Under the pieces are notes generated by a model that was not told the origin of the DNA, made no database searches, and saw only the letters and a program-made list of their open reading frames with translations. A stretch of DNA of 64,000 nt from PRDV01 sp963710865 (GTDB taxonomy: Bacteria > Babelota > Babeliae > Babelales > Babelaceae), in contig CAVQBR010000002.1 of NCBI GenBank assembly GCA_963710865.1, positions 496,001 through 560,000 on the forward strand, in the 5' to 3' direction. How positions within the stretch are numbered: position 1 is the first letter of the stretch; each line of letters starts with the position of its first letter. A program made the position numbers and the translations under genes. This document shows positions 45,744 through 54,578 of the stretch, piece by piece.

Positions 45744-46868
45744 TTATCGTGTCCTTGCAACTATCCAATCTGCTATCGTATTCAACGCTATCGGTGCCAT
45801 AGTTTCTTTGATTGTCTCATATTCGGACAAGGCGCCCGTCTTGCATGTTTGAAACGTATGATTAAGGTCAGGCACTTCGATGAGCGTATAATCTGAGTGC
45901 AGCGACTTTTTAAAAGCAGTCTCAAGCACAGGCAAGATTTTGCTTGGCGAAGTCGTTACATCCAGGCTGCCTACAATAGCCAATACGGGAACTTTAATCG
46001 CTTCAAGTATACCAGTCGGATCATAGGTTAAACAAAAGCGGTAGGCAGGAGATGTTAATACGTTCACCCACATATCAATCTTTGCTTCCGTAAATGCCCA
46101 GGGCAGCCTTTCTGCTTCAAGTTTTTGGGGCTGAGGCAAATTTGCCACATACTCTTCAATCATTGTTCGCATCTTCTGCGCAGCTATCTGTATATCAGGC
46201 TCTTGCTGAGCCACCGTATACAGGGCTACCCTCAAAGCTTTATCATGCTCAACAAATTCTGAGCTTGCGCCATCAGCACGCAATTGCAAACTGCCTTGAT
46301 AGGCCATATTATCTACCCCCAGTGCAACATACGGAGCCATAAGCACTGCAAATGAAACATCAGATGACTGAGCTGCAACCATCGAGGCAATTAAGCCACC
46401 TTCACTTAAGCCAACAAGGCCAATCTTATCCTGGTTTATCTCTTTTCTGGTTTTAAGAAAAGCGATACCTCCTAGTACATCTTGAGCCAAGTCTTTGCTG
46501 TTAACAGCAGCCCAATTACCTGTAGATTTTCCTATGCCACGCTTATCATAGCGCAGTACTGCAATCCCCTTATTGGTAAGATGTTCAGCAAGCACCTTAA
46601 AATACTTATGCCCCATACCGGTTACATCCCGATCATTTGGTCCATAGCCAGCAATGAGAATCACTGCGGGATACACACCTGTAGAACTAGGCAGTGTAAG
46701 TGTCCCCGAAAGACTGACAATTGCTTGCTTGTCCTCAGTTGCTGGTGAATTGTTATACGTTACTTCTTCTTCATAGAATTTGTTGTTCATGATTGCCCTT
46801 GAATAATAGATACTTATAATTGAACACAGCGCAGAAAGCACTAATCTATAACTAATTTGTTTCATCAT
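45744..46868 (-). CDS. Exported alpha/beta hydrolase (dipeptidyl-peptidase/esterase-like)
   Basis: 374 residues. N-terminal signal-like segment (MMKQISYRLVLSALCSIISIYYSRA). AVILIAGYGPNDRDVTG is the oxyanion strand, VLRYDKRGIGKSTG follows, and IGLVGLSEGGLIASM is the nucleophile elbow. DVTTSPSKI and DLNHTFQ supply likely Asp and His. An in-frame ATG at 46790 with AAGGG upstream is an alternative start that would drop the signal. It precedes the flavoprotein gene on the same strand by about 90 bases. Confidence 0.8.
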   Translation of the reverse strand: MMKQISYRLVLSALCSIISIYYSRAIMNNKFYEEEVTYNNSPATEDKQAIVSLSGTLTLPSSTGVYPAVILIAGYGPNDRDVTGMGHKYFKVLAEHLTNKGIAVLRYDKRGIGKSTGNWAAVNSKDLAQDVLGGIAFLKTRKEINQDKIGLVGLSEGGLIASMVAAQSSDVSFAVLMAPYVALGVDNMAYQGSLQLRADGASSEFVEHDKALRVALYTVAQQEPDIQIAAQKMRTMIEEYVANLPQPQKLEAERLPWAFTEAKIDMWVNVLTSPAYRFCLTYDPTGILEAIKVPVLAIVGSLDVTTSPSKILPVLETAFKKSLHSDYTLIEVPDLNHTFQTCKTGALSEYETIKETMAPIALNTIADWIVARTR

Positions 46869-47265
46869 TAGAAGACTCGTTTATAGCGTTTGACCTTCAG
46901 CCATACTCATGACCTGAGGCGCATACATTGTTTGTCCTGTTGAAAACAACAGAACTATACGACTGACTATTGAAAATAGTCTACATAGGGGAAAATCTCG
47001 AAAAAACGAAATTTAAAGAGAAGGAGCAACTTTCATACAACACCTCATGAATAATAGATATCTTCAGAATAGCAAGAAAAGAGAAAATCACAACTTTGCT
47101 TTTTTAATTCGGATGACTTCAGATGTCTATATCGGCATAGTGAGACAATTTCGTTGCCAAAAAAAATGAGAACCCAGGCTGCCAGCATGATTATAAACAA
47201 GAACGGCGGTCCCATTGATAAACCACCATCCATCCAAAAAGCAGCACGTGATGCTGTGCTCAACC
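46869..47265. other. Non-coding gap with two tandem small hairpins
   Basis: CTGTTG-AAAA-CAACAG at 46937-46952 and GACTATT-GAA-AATAGTC at 46965-46981 are perfect stems twelve bases apart. The rest holds a hydrophobic minus-strand frame (about 47045-47233) with no clear ribosome site. No other gene is seen. Confidence 0.5.
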
Positions 47266-48843
47266 CTACAGAGTCCACACATGAATGTTCTTTGATCCAA
47301 CACCTAGAACTTCATGAGAAATTTTCTCATCCCAAGATTTATTTATATCTGGATCAAAAATAATAAGATGACCTTCACCACCAGAACTATCCATGTAGGC
47401 GGCTATTTGTTCTAATCCTTGCGCTAGAACTGATTCACTATGCTTGATCTTTAACTCCAGAACAAAAGTTTGGAGCTTCCAACGCACTAATAGATCAACC
47501 CGTCTGGTACCCAGGGCATATTCTCTACAAATCTGCCCGCCACCATTGATAATTCGTTGCATGAAAGCAAGAAGTAACAGATGAGGCCCCGACTCTTTAT
47601 ATTGATACCCCTGCAGCCATATCTGCGCATTTTCTCTATAGAACTGTGTAAAGCGTTCCAATAGTAAAGTCATATCTAAAAAACCAGTTTTCCCGAAATA
47701 TGATCTTTCATTGAGCACAATCGCTCTCTGAAACTTTGTAGAAAGTGCAGCTGGAATGATTTGTTTGTAGATGGGATTAGCGATCTCCAGCCTTTGATCA
47801 GCTGTAGATAATAAACCAAGATCCTTACAATATTGTATATCATCATCATTAAACTCTTGAATCGTACCACCACTTATAACCGCGTCTATAATGGGACTAA
47901 CCCGTGGTTCGTTGAGCTTGTCCATCAAGGAATCAATGTGAGTATCTCGGCGCAAAACCAAAACATCTTTAGCCTGATTTATAATTTCCTCTGTAATAGG
48001 TTGAGTTCGGTCAGTCACAAGCACAAAACAAGCCTCTTGGGCAAGCGCATTGACAAGCCATGGTTGCCCTTGCGTTAAACAATAAGCATGTTCGATTGCG
48101 GCATCAGTAAATTGTTGGCCTGTAGCTTCTGTGTGTTGCTGATACAAAAGCCTCACCTCCTCCTCTGAAAAGTTTGACAAAAGAAGCGAAACTGCCTTTA
48201 TATTAAAAGGGCTAGCCGCTGAAACGTACGCACCTTCCTCTTTCGACCAAATTCTATAGTCACGCACATCACGCAATCCAATAAGACAGATGGATTGGGG
48301 GAAATGCTTTGGCCTATCGATATAACCAGCACGAATCTGTCTCAAAACAGAAATCAATGAATCGCCAATAAGCGAATCGATTTCGTCAATGAAAAGCGCA
48401 ATCGGTCGGTCTGAATGTTCCGCCCAGAAAGCAAGAGCTCGACCAAAAAGATCAAGTGTAATTGGCTCTTCTTTGATCAGACCATGAAGCCTGGAAACGA
48501 TCTCACGATCTTCAGGAAAATTTCTTTCAATAGCATTCCTGAGGATACTTACAATGGTGGTAAGTGCATCTCTCACATGCTCTCGAGCAGCCTGAGCACC
48601 TTCCACATTGATATAAAGTGCTTTAATGCCAATGTTCTCCTGCACATACCCTACAAATTCATTAACCGCGGTAGTTTTGCCACTCTGACGTGGAGCGTGG
48701 AGAACAAAATAATTCATACGATTGATAAGCGCAATAAATTGCTCTCGATTTAACCGTTCAGGCAAGAAATAATGTATCGAGGGAACAATAGGACCAGCTA
48801 TACAAAAAGTTTTGGTCGTGGGCAAAATGAGAGATCTTTTCAT
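47266..48843 (-). CDS. AAA ATPase with C-terminal nuclease-like domain
   Basis: 525 residues. Walker A HAPRQSGKTTAVNEF, Walker B IALFIDEIDSL, then ICLIGLRDVRDYRIW as sensor, winged-helix-like middle, and a C-terminal region (RVDLLVRWKLQTFVLELKIKHSE) fitting the PD-(D/E)XK pattern. It belongs with the AAA proteins often found with DUF1703-type nuclease tails. Function unknown; defence, or an addiction or mobile-element role, has been suggested for relatives. GAGG lies before the ATG. Confidence 0.8.
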   Translation of the reverse strand: MKRSLILPTTKTFCIAGPIVPSIHYFLPERLNREQFIALINRMNYFVLHAPRQSGKTTAVNEFVGYVQENIGIKALYINVEGAQAAREHVRDALTTIVSILRNAIERNFPEDREIVSRLHGLIKEEPITLDLFGRALAFWAEHSDRPIALFIDEIDSLIGDSLISVLRQIRAGYIDRPKHFPQSICLIGLRDVRDYRIWSKEEGAYVSAASPFNIKAVSLLLSNFSEEEVRLLYQQHTEATGQQFTDAAIEHAYCLTQGQPWLVNALAQEACFVLVTDRTQPITEEIINQAKDVLVLRRDTHIDSLMDKLNEPRVSPIIDAVISGGTIQEFNDDDIQYCKDLGLLSTADQRLEIANPIYKQIIPAALSTKFQRAIVLNERSYFGKTGFLDMTLLLERFTQFYRENAQIWLQGYQYKESGPHLLLLAFMQRIINGGGQICREYALGTRRVDLLVRWKLQTFVLELKIKHSESVLAQGLEQIAAYMDSSGGEGHLIIFDPDINKSWDEKISHEVLGVGSKNIHVWTL

Positions 48844-49032
48844 AACGCGCCTCTATTTACAAGTGCAGTAGTGCAATCTACTGATTAGAATAACCGAACT
48901 CATATGAGATGTCTAGATTTTATCAATATAAAGGATTAAAGGTTATCAAACTATCAAGCCCACATCATAGAGTTTTAGCACCTTAACAGCACTAAGAAAA
49001 AGGCACCCCTCACATGCCCATTTAAAAACTGA

Positions 49033-49061
49033 TTGCAGAAAGCAAGCATTAACTCTATACT
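49033..49061 (+). promoter_or_regulatory. Promoter of atpD
   Basis: TTGCAG at 49033-49038, 17-base spacer, TATACT at 49056-49061. The same two hexamers and spacing occur upstream of the ABC-transporter operon at 59790-59818. Confidence 0.6.
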
Positions 49062-49092
49062 GAGTCATATAATGCTAACTTTTAAGGTAGGT

Positions 49093-50550
49093 ATGACTTC
49101 CACAATTGAACAAACACCTTCATCTAGTCACGATTCACACTTAGGTACGATAATCGAAGTAAGTGGAACCGTAATTGATGTTGAGTTTCCTCGAGAACAT
49201 ACACCAGATATCTTTAATGAGCTGCAAGTACTTATCCCTGCAACAGCTACGAGTCCAAAAAGCAAAGCATCGGTAGAAGTAGCCCAACAACTTGGAGATG
49301 GCATCGTCCGCTGTATAGCACTTGAAAATATTTTTGGTGTCTATCGTGGACTCAAGGTGCTCAATACGGGCGGACCCTTACAGGTCCCTGTCGGATACCA
49401 CGTGCTGGGAAGAATCTTTGATGTGCTTGGCCGTACTATAGATGCAGGTCCTGAATTAACTCCTGGCAAAAAACTTCCCATTCATCGAGATCCTCCTCCT
49501 TTTGTTGAACAAAAAATTGAAAACGAAGTTCAAGAAACAGGAATCAAAGTTATCGATCTTATGTGCCCCTTTCTTAAAGGATCGAAAATCGGTCTCTTTG
49601 GTGGAGCAGGTGTTGGCAAGACATTACTCGTTACAGAGCTTATTCGTAATATTGCCATTGAACACAAAGGTGTGTCAGTTTTTACCGGAGTTGGTGAGCG
49701 TACCCGCGAAGGTAATGAGCTGTGGCTTGATATGAAGAGGTTTAATGTGCTCGATAAAGCCGTCCTCGTTTTTGGCCAAATGGGTGAAATGCCCGGTGCT
49801 CGGTTACGCGTCGGCCTTGCAGGACTCACCATGGCCGAATATTTTAGAGATGAAGAAAAGAAAGATGTTCTCCTCTTTATAGATAATATTTTTAGGCTCG
49901 TTCAAGCAGGTTCTGAAGTTTCAGCTATTTTAGGTCGAATGCCTTCAGCAGTTGGCTATCAACCAACTCTTGCTTCGGAAATGGGCGCCTTTCAGGAACG
50001 AATAACAAGTACGATGAATGGTTCTATTACTTCGGTGCAAGCAGTCTACGTGCCGGCAGATGATATAACCGATCCAGCTCCGGCGACTACCTTTTTACAT
50101 TTAGATGCAAGCACAGTACTGTCTCGTAAGCTTGTCGAATTAGGGCTCTTTCCTGCTGTCGATCCTCTTGAATCAAATTCAAAAGGATTAGATCCTAACA
50201 TCGTAGGTCAACGTCATTATTCGATTGCACGCAAGATACAATCGATTCTGCAGCGATACAAAGAATTACAAGATATCATTGCTATTTTGGGAGTCGACGA
50301 ATTGTCTGATGAAGATAAACTCTTGGTAAAAAGAGCAAAGCGAATTCAAAAGTTTTTCACACAACCATTATTCTCTGCAGAGTTTACGTCTGGACTTCCA
50401 GGCAAATATGTACCCAAAGATAAAACAGTCTCAGACTTTGAACGAATCGTCAGCGGAGAATGTGATAATCTTCCTGAGCAGGCCTTTTATATGGCTGGCA
50501 CACTTGAGGAAGTTTTTGCAAAAGCTGAAAAATTACTCGAAAAAGTCTAA
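49093..50550 (+). CDS. atpD: ATP synthase F1 subunit beta
   Basis: The catalytic subunit of F-type ATP synthase, about 485 residues. Walker A FGGAGVGKTLLV, GVGERTREGNELW, Walker B VLLFIDNIF, and AVYVPADDITDPAPATTF are all present. The DELSEED region reads DELSDEDK. GQMGEMPGAR differs slightly from the usual GQMNEPPGAR. I chose ATG 49093, preceded by AAGGTAGGT; earlier in-frame ATGs at 49033 and 49072 would overlap the promoter. Other F1Fo genes are not in the window, so the operon is split. Confidence 0.96.
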   Translation: MTSTIEQTPSSSHDSHLGTIIEVSGTVIDVEFPREHTPDIFNELQVLIPATATSPKSKASVEVAQQLGDGIVRCIALENIFGVYRGLKVLNTGGPLQVPVGYHVLGRIFDVLGRTIDAGPELTPGKKLPIHRDPPPFVEQKIENEVQETGIKVIDLMCPFLKGSKIGLFGGAGVGKTLLVTELIRNIAIEHKGVSVFTGVGERTREGNELWLDMKRFNVLDKAVLVFGQMGEMPGARLRVGLAGLTMAEYFRDEEKKDVLLFIDNIFRLVQAGSEVSAILGRMPSAVGYQPTLASEMGAFQERITSTMNGSITSVQAVYVPADDITDPAPATTFLHLDASTVLSRKLVELGLFPAVDPLESNSKGLDPNIVGQRHYSIARKIQSILQRYKELQDIIAILGVDELSDEDKLLVKRAKRIQKFFTQPLFSAEFTSGLPGKYVPKDKTVSDFERIVSGECDNLPEQAFYMAGTLEEVFAKAEKLLEKV

Positions 50551-50552
50551 GC

Positions 50553-50795
50553 ATGGAATTAAAATTTATTGGCCCCACCAGCTCGCAAGTCATGAATATA
50601 CGCTGGCTCGAAGTGCAAACACATGATGGGAACTTTGTAATTAAACCAGGCCATGCTCCGACGATCGTGATTCTTGCACCAAATAAAGAACTCACGATGG
50701 AGCTCGAAGATGGCTCAACAACGCTCATTACCATAGCAGGCGGCATATTAGAAGTAACACGAACCTCAGTCACTTTATTGGTAACTCATGAATAA
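50553..50795 (+). CDS. atpC: ATP synthase F1 subunit epsilon, short form
   Basis: 80 residues forming only the N-terminal beta-sandwich (MELKFIGPTSS..., DGNFVIKPGHAPTIVIL, TTLITIAGGILEVT). The usual C-terminal helical hairpin of about 50 residues, which inhibits ATP hydrolysis, is missing. It starts two bases after atpD and its 3' end overlaps herA by eight bases, so the three genes form one unit. Confidence 0.88.
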   Translation: MELKFIGPTSSQVMNIRWLEVQTHDGNFVIKPGHAPTIVILAPNKELTMELEDGSTTLITIAGGILEVTRTSVTLLVTHE

Positions 50796-52386
50796 TACCC
50801 TCGGACACATTGTTACTGGCTCGCTCACTGAAGGGCTTACGATGCGTATCAGCCCAGATACTCAGATAGAAAAGCTCAAAACGGGCAAGTTCGTCTCTAT
50901 TCAGGGCGAATATCAGCGCTTTTTTTGCTTAATAACAGACCTAACCCTTGCCGTCAGCCATCCTGACATCCTCTTATTTCCACCTACGCCTGAAGAGGAA
51001 TTGCTCAAAGAAGCACTTCGCTCAAAGGATATCTATGCAACTGCGACATTACGACCAATGCTCGTATTAACGGATGAAGGCAAACCAGCCCCCGTAAAAA
51101 CGATTCCACCACACTTTGCTCCGGTACTCGAGGCAACGAAACAGGACATCTCTCTCATTTTTGGCGATGAACGTGATCCATCTAAGCGTTACTTTACGAT
51201 AGGAAATCCACTCGACATGGATGCACCCATCTGCCTCGACCTTGACCGCTTAACAGAGCGGAGCAATGGTATTTTTGGAAAAACAGGAACGGGCAAGACA
51301 TTTCTCACACGACTCGTCCTTGCAGGACTTATTCATAATGATAAAGCAGTGAATATCATTTTTGATATGCATAGTGAATATGGACTCCAGGCGCGTAAAG
51401 AAAATGCTCATGAGTCATTTGTTAAAGGATTAAAGACACTCTTTCCTGAAAAAGTAGTTATCTTCTCCTTAGATCCCGCATCTACCCGCCGCAGAGGGGG
51501 TATGCCGGATGTTGAGTTAACCCTCTCATACAGCTCAATTGCCGTCGAGGACATTGTCTCATTAGATGCTGAGCTAAATTTAAATCCAACCGCCTATGAA
51601 GCTGCATACCTCATTGCTGCTAAATATAAAAAGCATTGGCTCGAAGTCTTTCTTGCAAATGGTGATAATCTGAAAGAGTTTGCTCAGGAAGTTGGCGCTC
51701 ACCCTGAATCTATTGCTGCACTCTACAGAAAACTAAAAACTATTGAGCGCTTTCCCTTCATTCAAGCAGGGCTCGAAAAGGAAAATGTCATCGACCGGAT
51801 GATGGAATATATTGATCGAGGCATATCAATCATTATTGAGTTTGGTAACTTTACCTCAACCTTCTGCTATCTGCTTATTGCTAATATTATTACACGCCGG
51901 CTCCATGCACTCTACATCCAAAAAACTGAGCACTTTTTAGGAACACAGCGCAAAGCGGACGAGCCTAAAAAGCTCATGATTACAATCGAGGAAGCTCATA
52001 AGTTTCTCAATCCACAATCGGCACGCCAGACCATCTTCGGTACCATTGCCCGTGAAATGAGAAAGTATTACGTATCTCTTTTGGTTGTCGATCAGCGTCC
52101 TTCGGGAATCGATCCGGAAGTGCTCTCACAAATTGGCACTAAAATCGTTGCTCAACTCAATGATGAAAAAGACATTCAAGCCGTACTGACCGGCGTCAAT
52201 AATGCAACTCAGCTCAGAACAGTTTTAGCAGGACTCGAAACGAAGAAGCAGGTAGTACTCCTCGGGCATGCCATAGCTATGCCAATAGTCATCCAAACTC
52301 GTGAATACGATGAAGAGTTCTATAGAGCTGTCATCAGTCCTCTCGCCGTTAAATCGGTAGAACAGCTCATAAACGATCTCTTTTAA
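50788..52386 (+). CDS. herA: HerA-like (DUF87) ATPase
   Basis: 532 residues. An N-terminal HAS-barrel-like domain precedes Walker A FGKTGTGKTFLTRLVL; later IIFDMHSEYGLQ, and Walker B LMITIEEAHKFLNP with the arginine-rich IAREMRKYYVSLLVVDQRPS. HerA is a hexameric DNA translocase known for end resection with NurA in archaea and in bacterial defence systems. No NurA or nuclease neighbour is seen. It overlaps atpC, an unusual pairing. Confidence 0.88.
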   Translation: MNNTLGHIVTGSLTEGLTMRISPDTQIEKLKTGKFVSIQGEYQRFFCLITDLTLAVSHPDILLFPPTPEEELLKEALRSKDIYATATLRPMLVLTDEGKPAPVKTIPPHFAPVLEATKQDISLIFGDERDPSKRYFTIGNPLDMDAPICLDLDRLTERSNGIFGKTGTGKTFLTRLVLAGLIHNDKAVNIIFDMHSEYGLQARKENAHESFVKGLKTLFPEKVVIFSLDPASTRRRGGMPDVELTLSYSSIAVEDIVSLDAELNLNPTAYEAAYLIAAKYKKHWLEVFLANGDNLKEFAQEVGAHPESIAALYRKLKTIERFPFIQAGLEKENVIDRMMEYIDRGISIIIEFGNFTSTFCYLLIANIITRRLHALYIQKTEHFLGTQRKADEPKKLMITIEEAHKFLNPQSARQTIFGTIAREMRKYYVSLLVVDQRPSGIDPEVLSQIGTKIVAQLNDEKDIQAVLTGVNNATQLRTVLAGLETKKQVVLLGHAIAMPIVIQTREYDEEFYRAVISPLAVKSVEQLINDLF

Positions 52387-52389
52387 AGC

Positions 52390-52415
52390 AAGGAGGCAGC
52401 TCGAGCTGCCTCCTT
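52390..52415. terminator. Perfect 26-base palindrome between herA and the beta-helix genes
   Basis: AAGGAGGCAGC at 52390-52400 and GCTGCCTCCTT at 52405-52415 flank TCGA, itself palindromic. It sits between convergent genes and would fold on both strands, so a bidirectional terminator is likely. Confidence 0.75.
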
Positions 52416-52421
52416 ACCATA

Positions 52422-54311
52422 TTAACTCTTACAATGTCTTTCTTTTTGTGGCGGTGTACCGGCTGGCAAACCACAGAAATTAGCATTTCCTGAAAGTGGT
52501 ACCAATGAGCAGCTCAATGAACTACATACTCCCGTTGCTTTAGGATTACAGGAACAGTTATCTACATAGCTATTGCTATCACAGCTCGTATCTAGGAAAC
52601 CAAACAAGCTATTGTTAAGAGCCGTATTTCCTTCTATGAGATTACCGGTAGTACCTGGGCCTGCAACCCTAAAACCGGTATTGTTGCATTTTGCGACACT
52701 AGTAAGTATCGAAGAATCAATAAGCGTTAAATGAAAGCCTTCGATTCCAAACAGTATTCCATATCCATTAGCCGCATTTGCTGTATTAACATTTCTTTTA
52801 GCAACGCACTCATCAAAGATTATTCCTTGTTGCATAAAACTTGCTGTAGTGGACACAGGGCTTCCAGCAATGAAACCAGCTACTGGCAAGGAATCGTCTG
52901 TTGATGAATGGTCTTGAGCAAGACAGCGACGATGTATGACATCAGTACAATTATTTAATATGAGAAAACCAGATAAATTAAATGCTGATACGCCAGGGTT
53001 GATAAAATTTTCCGCAGCACTACAGTTTTCGATCAGCACCGAGTTACTAGCATCTGTTTCTATACCAATGGCATAGGTGCGGAGAGTAAACGGTAGTAAG
53101 CTGGACGTAATCCCATTTCTATTAGCTATACAATCTTTCACAATAACATTTATATTGTTTGGCCCATTAAATATCCCTTTAGCATTAACAAGCACTTGAG
53201 TTGGATCGATGTTTGCTGAAGAATTATCATTTGTCTCGCAATGAGCAATAAGAACATTTGTAGCGAATTGAACTTCTATCCCTGCGGCTATAAGAGCTCC
53301 TTGATTGTTATTTCCCTTACTGTTACGGACGATTAGCGTATCGCCTTCAACAAAGCCCATACCTACTGTAAAAGATCCTGTTATGTTGGTTCCACTGCAA
53401 GAATCGATAATACAATTCGTAAAATCAACTACAAAAATACCACTTGAATTGTTTGTATCGGTTCCTGGAGTTGCTGCATAACTCGCCTTGCAATCTTTAA
53501 TAAGAATGTCCTCTACAAAATAGCCAGCTATAGCATCCGTCTCAAAAAATGAAGCTATATGTGATACACAGCAATGCTCAATAACTACTGAAGTGCCACC
53601 AAATATTCCTATACCGTTACGTACCTGTATGTTATTAAAAGTATTCAGCTTGCCACACTTTGTAACCTTAATGTTCGTAATTGCAAGGCCAATATGCTCG
53701 GAAGGAAGCGGATTAGAATAATCAACACTCGCCCCTAAAATACCAGTATCGGAAAAGCCTTTTACCTTACCATTTTTGATCGCAACATTATTTGAGCCAG
53801 ATGCAATGACTATACCCTGGGTAGTATCAAACGTAGCAAAGCCGAGAGCTGACTCTGAAACCGTTTTCCCATTTAAATCAAGAGTTACGTTCGACGATTG
53901 AATAGTAATTGCTGCCAAGAAATCTGCATTGGGGTTAAACTCAATATTTTCTTTTAAGCGATAGTAGCCTGGCTGACTGATAATGAGGCCCGTTGGCCCA
54001 ATGTCCTTTTGGCAGATAGAGATTGCCTCGCATGAGGCCATACCCATATTAGCCTGCTCAATTCGCATTTTAATATCATGCTCTGCTTGTTCAAGCTTTA
54101 TCTCAAGTGCAACAAAATCACACGGCGCTGCTGAACGTTTTTCTTTGATGTGGTTGAGCAGATCTTGCATAGATCGGCCATTCTTCAGACATCGTGAGTA
54201 CTTGAGCAAATCCTGCGAATCAAGATCAGGCGAACTGTCCGCGTGAGCATTCGCTATGACTGCCAAAGTCAATAATGCAAGATTAAGTAATGATTGATGG
54301 GTGAACTTCAT
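52422..54311 (-). CDS. Exported right-handed parallel beta-helix protein, copy 1
   Basis: 629 residues. Signal peptide MKFTHQSLLNLALLTLAVIANAHA; a helical segment to about residue 95; then PGYYRLKENIEFNP..AITIQSSNVTLDLNGKTV, the start of a pectate-lyase-like beta helix with many NxxIxNxxV turns; then a Cys-rich end (CDSNSYVDNCSCNP..CSSLSCSL). Relatives include NosD and surface carbohydrate-active proteins; catalysis is not evident. It is the first of three tandem copies and the most diverged. Confidence 0.8.
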   Translation of the reverse strand: MKFTHQSLLNLALLTLAVIANAHADSSPDLDSQDLLKYSRCLKNGRSMQDLLNHIKEKRSAAPCDFVALEIKLEQAEHDIKMRIEQANMGMASCEAISICQKDIGPTGLIISQPGYYRLKENIEFNPNADFLAAITIQSSNVTLDLNGKTVSESALGFATFDTTQGIVIASGSNNVAIKNGKVKGFSDTGILGASVDYSNPLPSEHIGLAITNIKVTKCGKLNTFNNIQVRNGIGIFGGTSVVIEHCCVSHIASFFETDAIAGYFVEDILIKDCKASYAATPGTDTNNSSGIFVVDFTNCIIDSCSGTNITGSFTVGMGFVEGDTLIVRNSKGNNNQGALIAAGIEVQFATNVLIAHCETNDNSSANIDPTQVLVNAKGIFNGPNNINVIVKDCIANRNGITSSLLPFTLRTYAIGIETDASNSVLIENCSAAENFINPGVSAFNLSGFLILNNCTDVIHRRCLAQDHSSTDDSLPVAGFIAGSPVSTTASFMQQGIIFDECVAKRNVNTANAANGYGILFGIEGFHLTLIDSSILTSVAKCNNTGFRVAGPGTTGNLIEGNTALNNSLFGFLDTSCDSNSYVDNCSCNPKATGVCSSLSCSLVPLSGNANFCGLPAGTPPQKERHCKS

Positions 54312-54543
54312 AGACTATCTCCTTTTGATAGATGATGGTTACATTACTGGTTAAAAAAGTCACACACTTTTCCTCCCAAAGAGGCATCCTCTCTCTTTTT
54401 TCAAGATAGCAATTATGCTTACACGAATACAATGAATTTCATAAATTTTAATTCAGACAAAGAAAGCATTCCCCCAGATAAGTCAAAAAAAATATTAGCA
54501 GAGCTCAAGTTGCCCGTGAGCCCTGCTAACAGTATCTACGATA

Positions 54544-54569
54544 AAGGAAGTAGCTCGCGCTGCCTCCTT
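54544..54569 (-). terminator. Hairpin after beta-helix copy 2
   Basis: AAGGAAGTAGC and GCTGCCTCCTT pair with G-U wobbles around TCGC. A degraded relative of the perfect palindrome at 52390-52415, duplicated with the gene. Confidence 0.55.
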
Positions 54570-54578
54570 ACCATCATA

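Noticed and set aside
47045..47278. Hydrophobic minus-strand frame after the AAA ATPase
   Set aside because: GTG start inside the upstream gene, no ribosome site and no recognisable family; kept only as a note in the gap entry.
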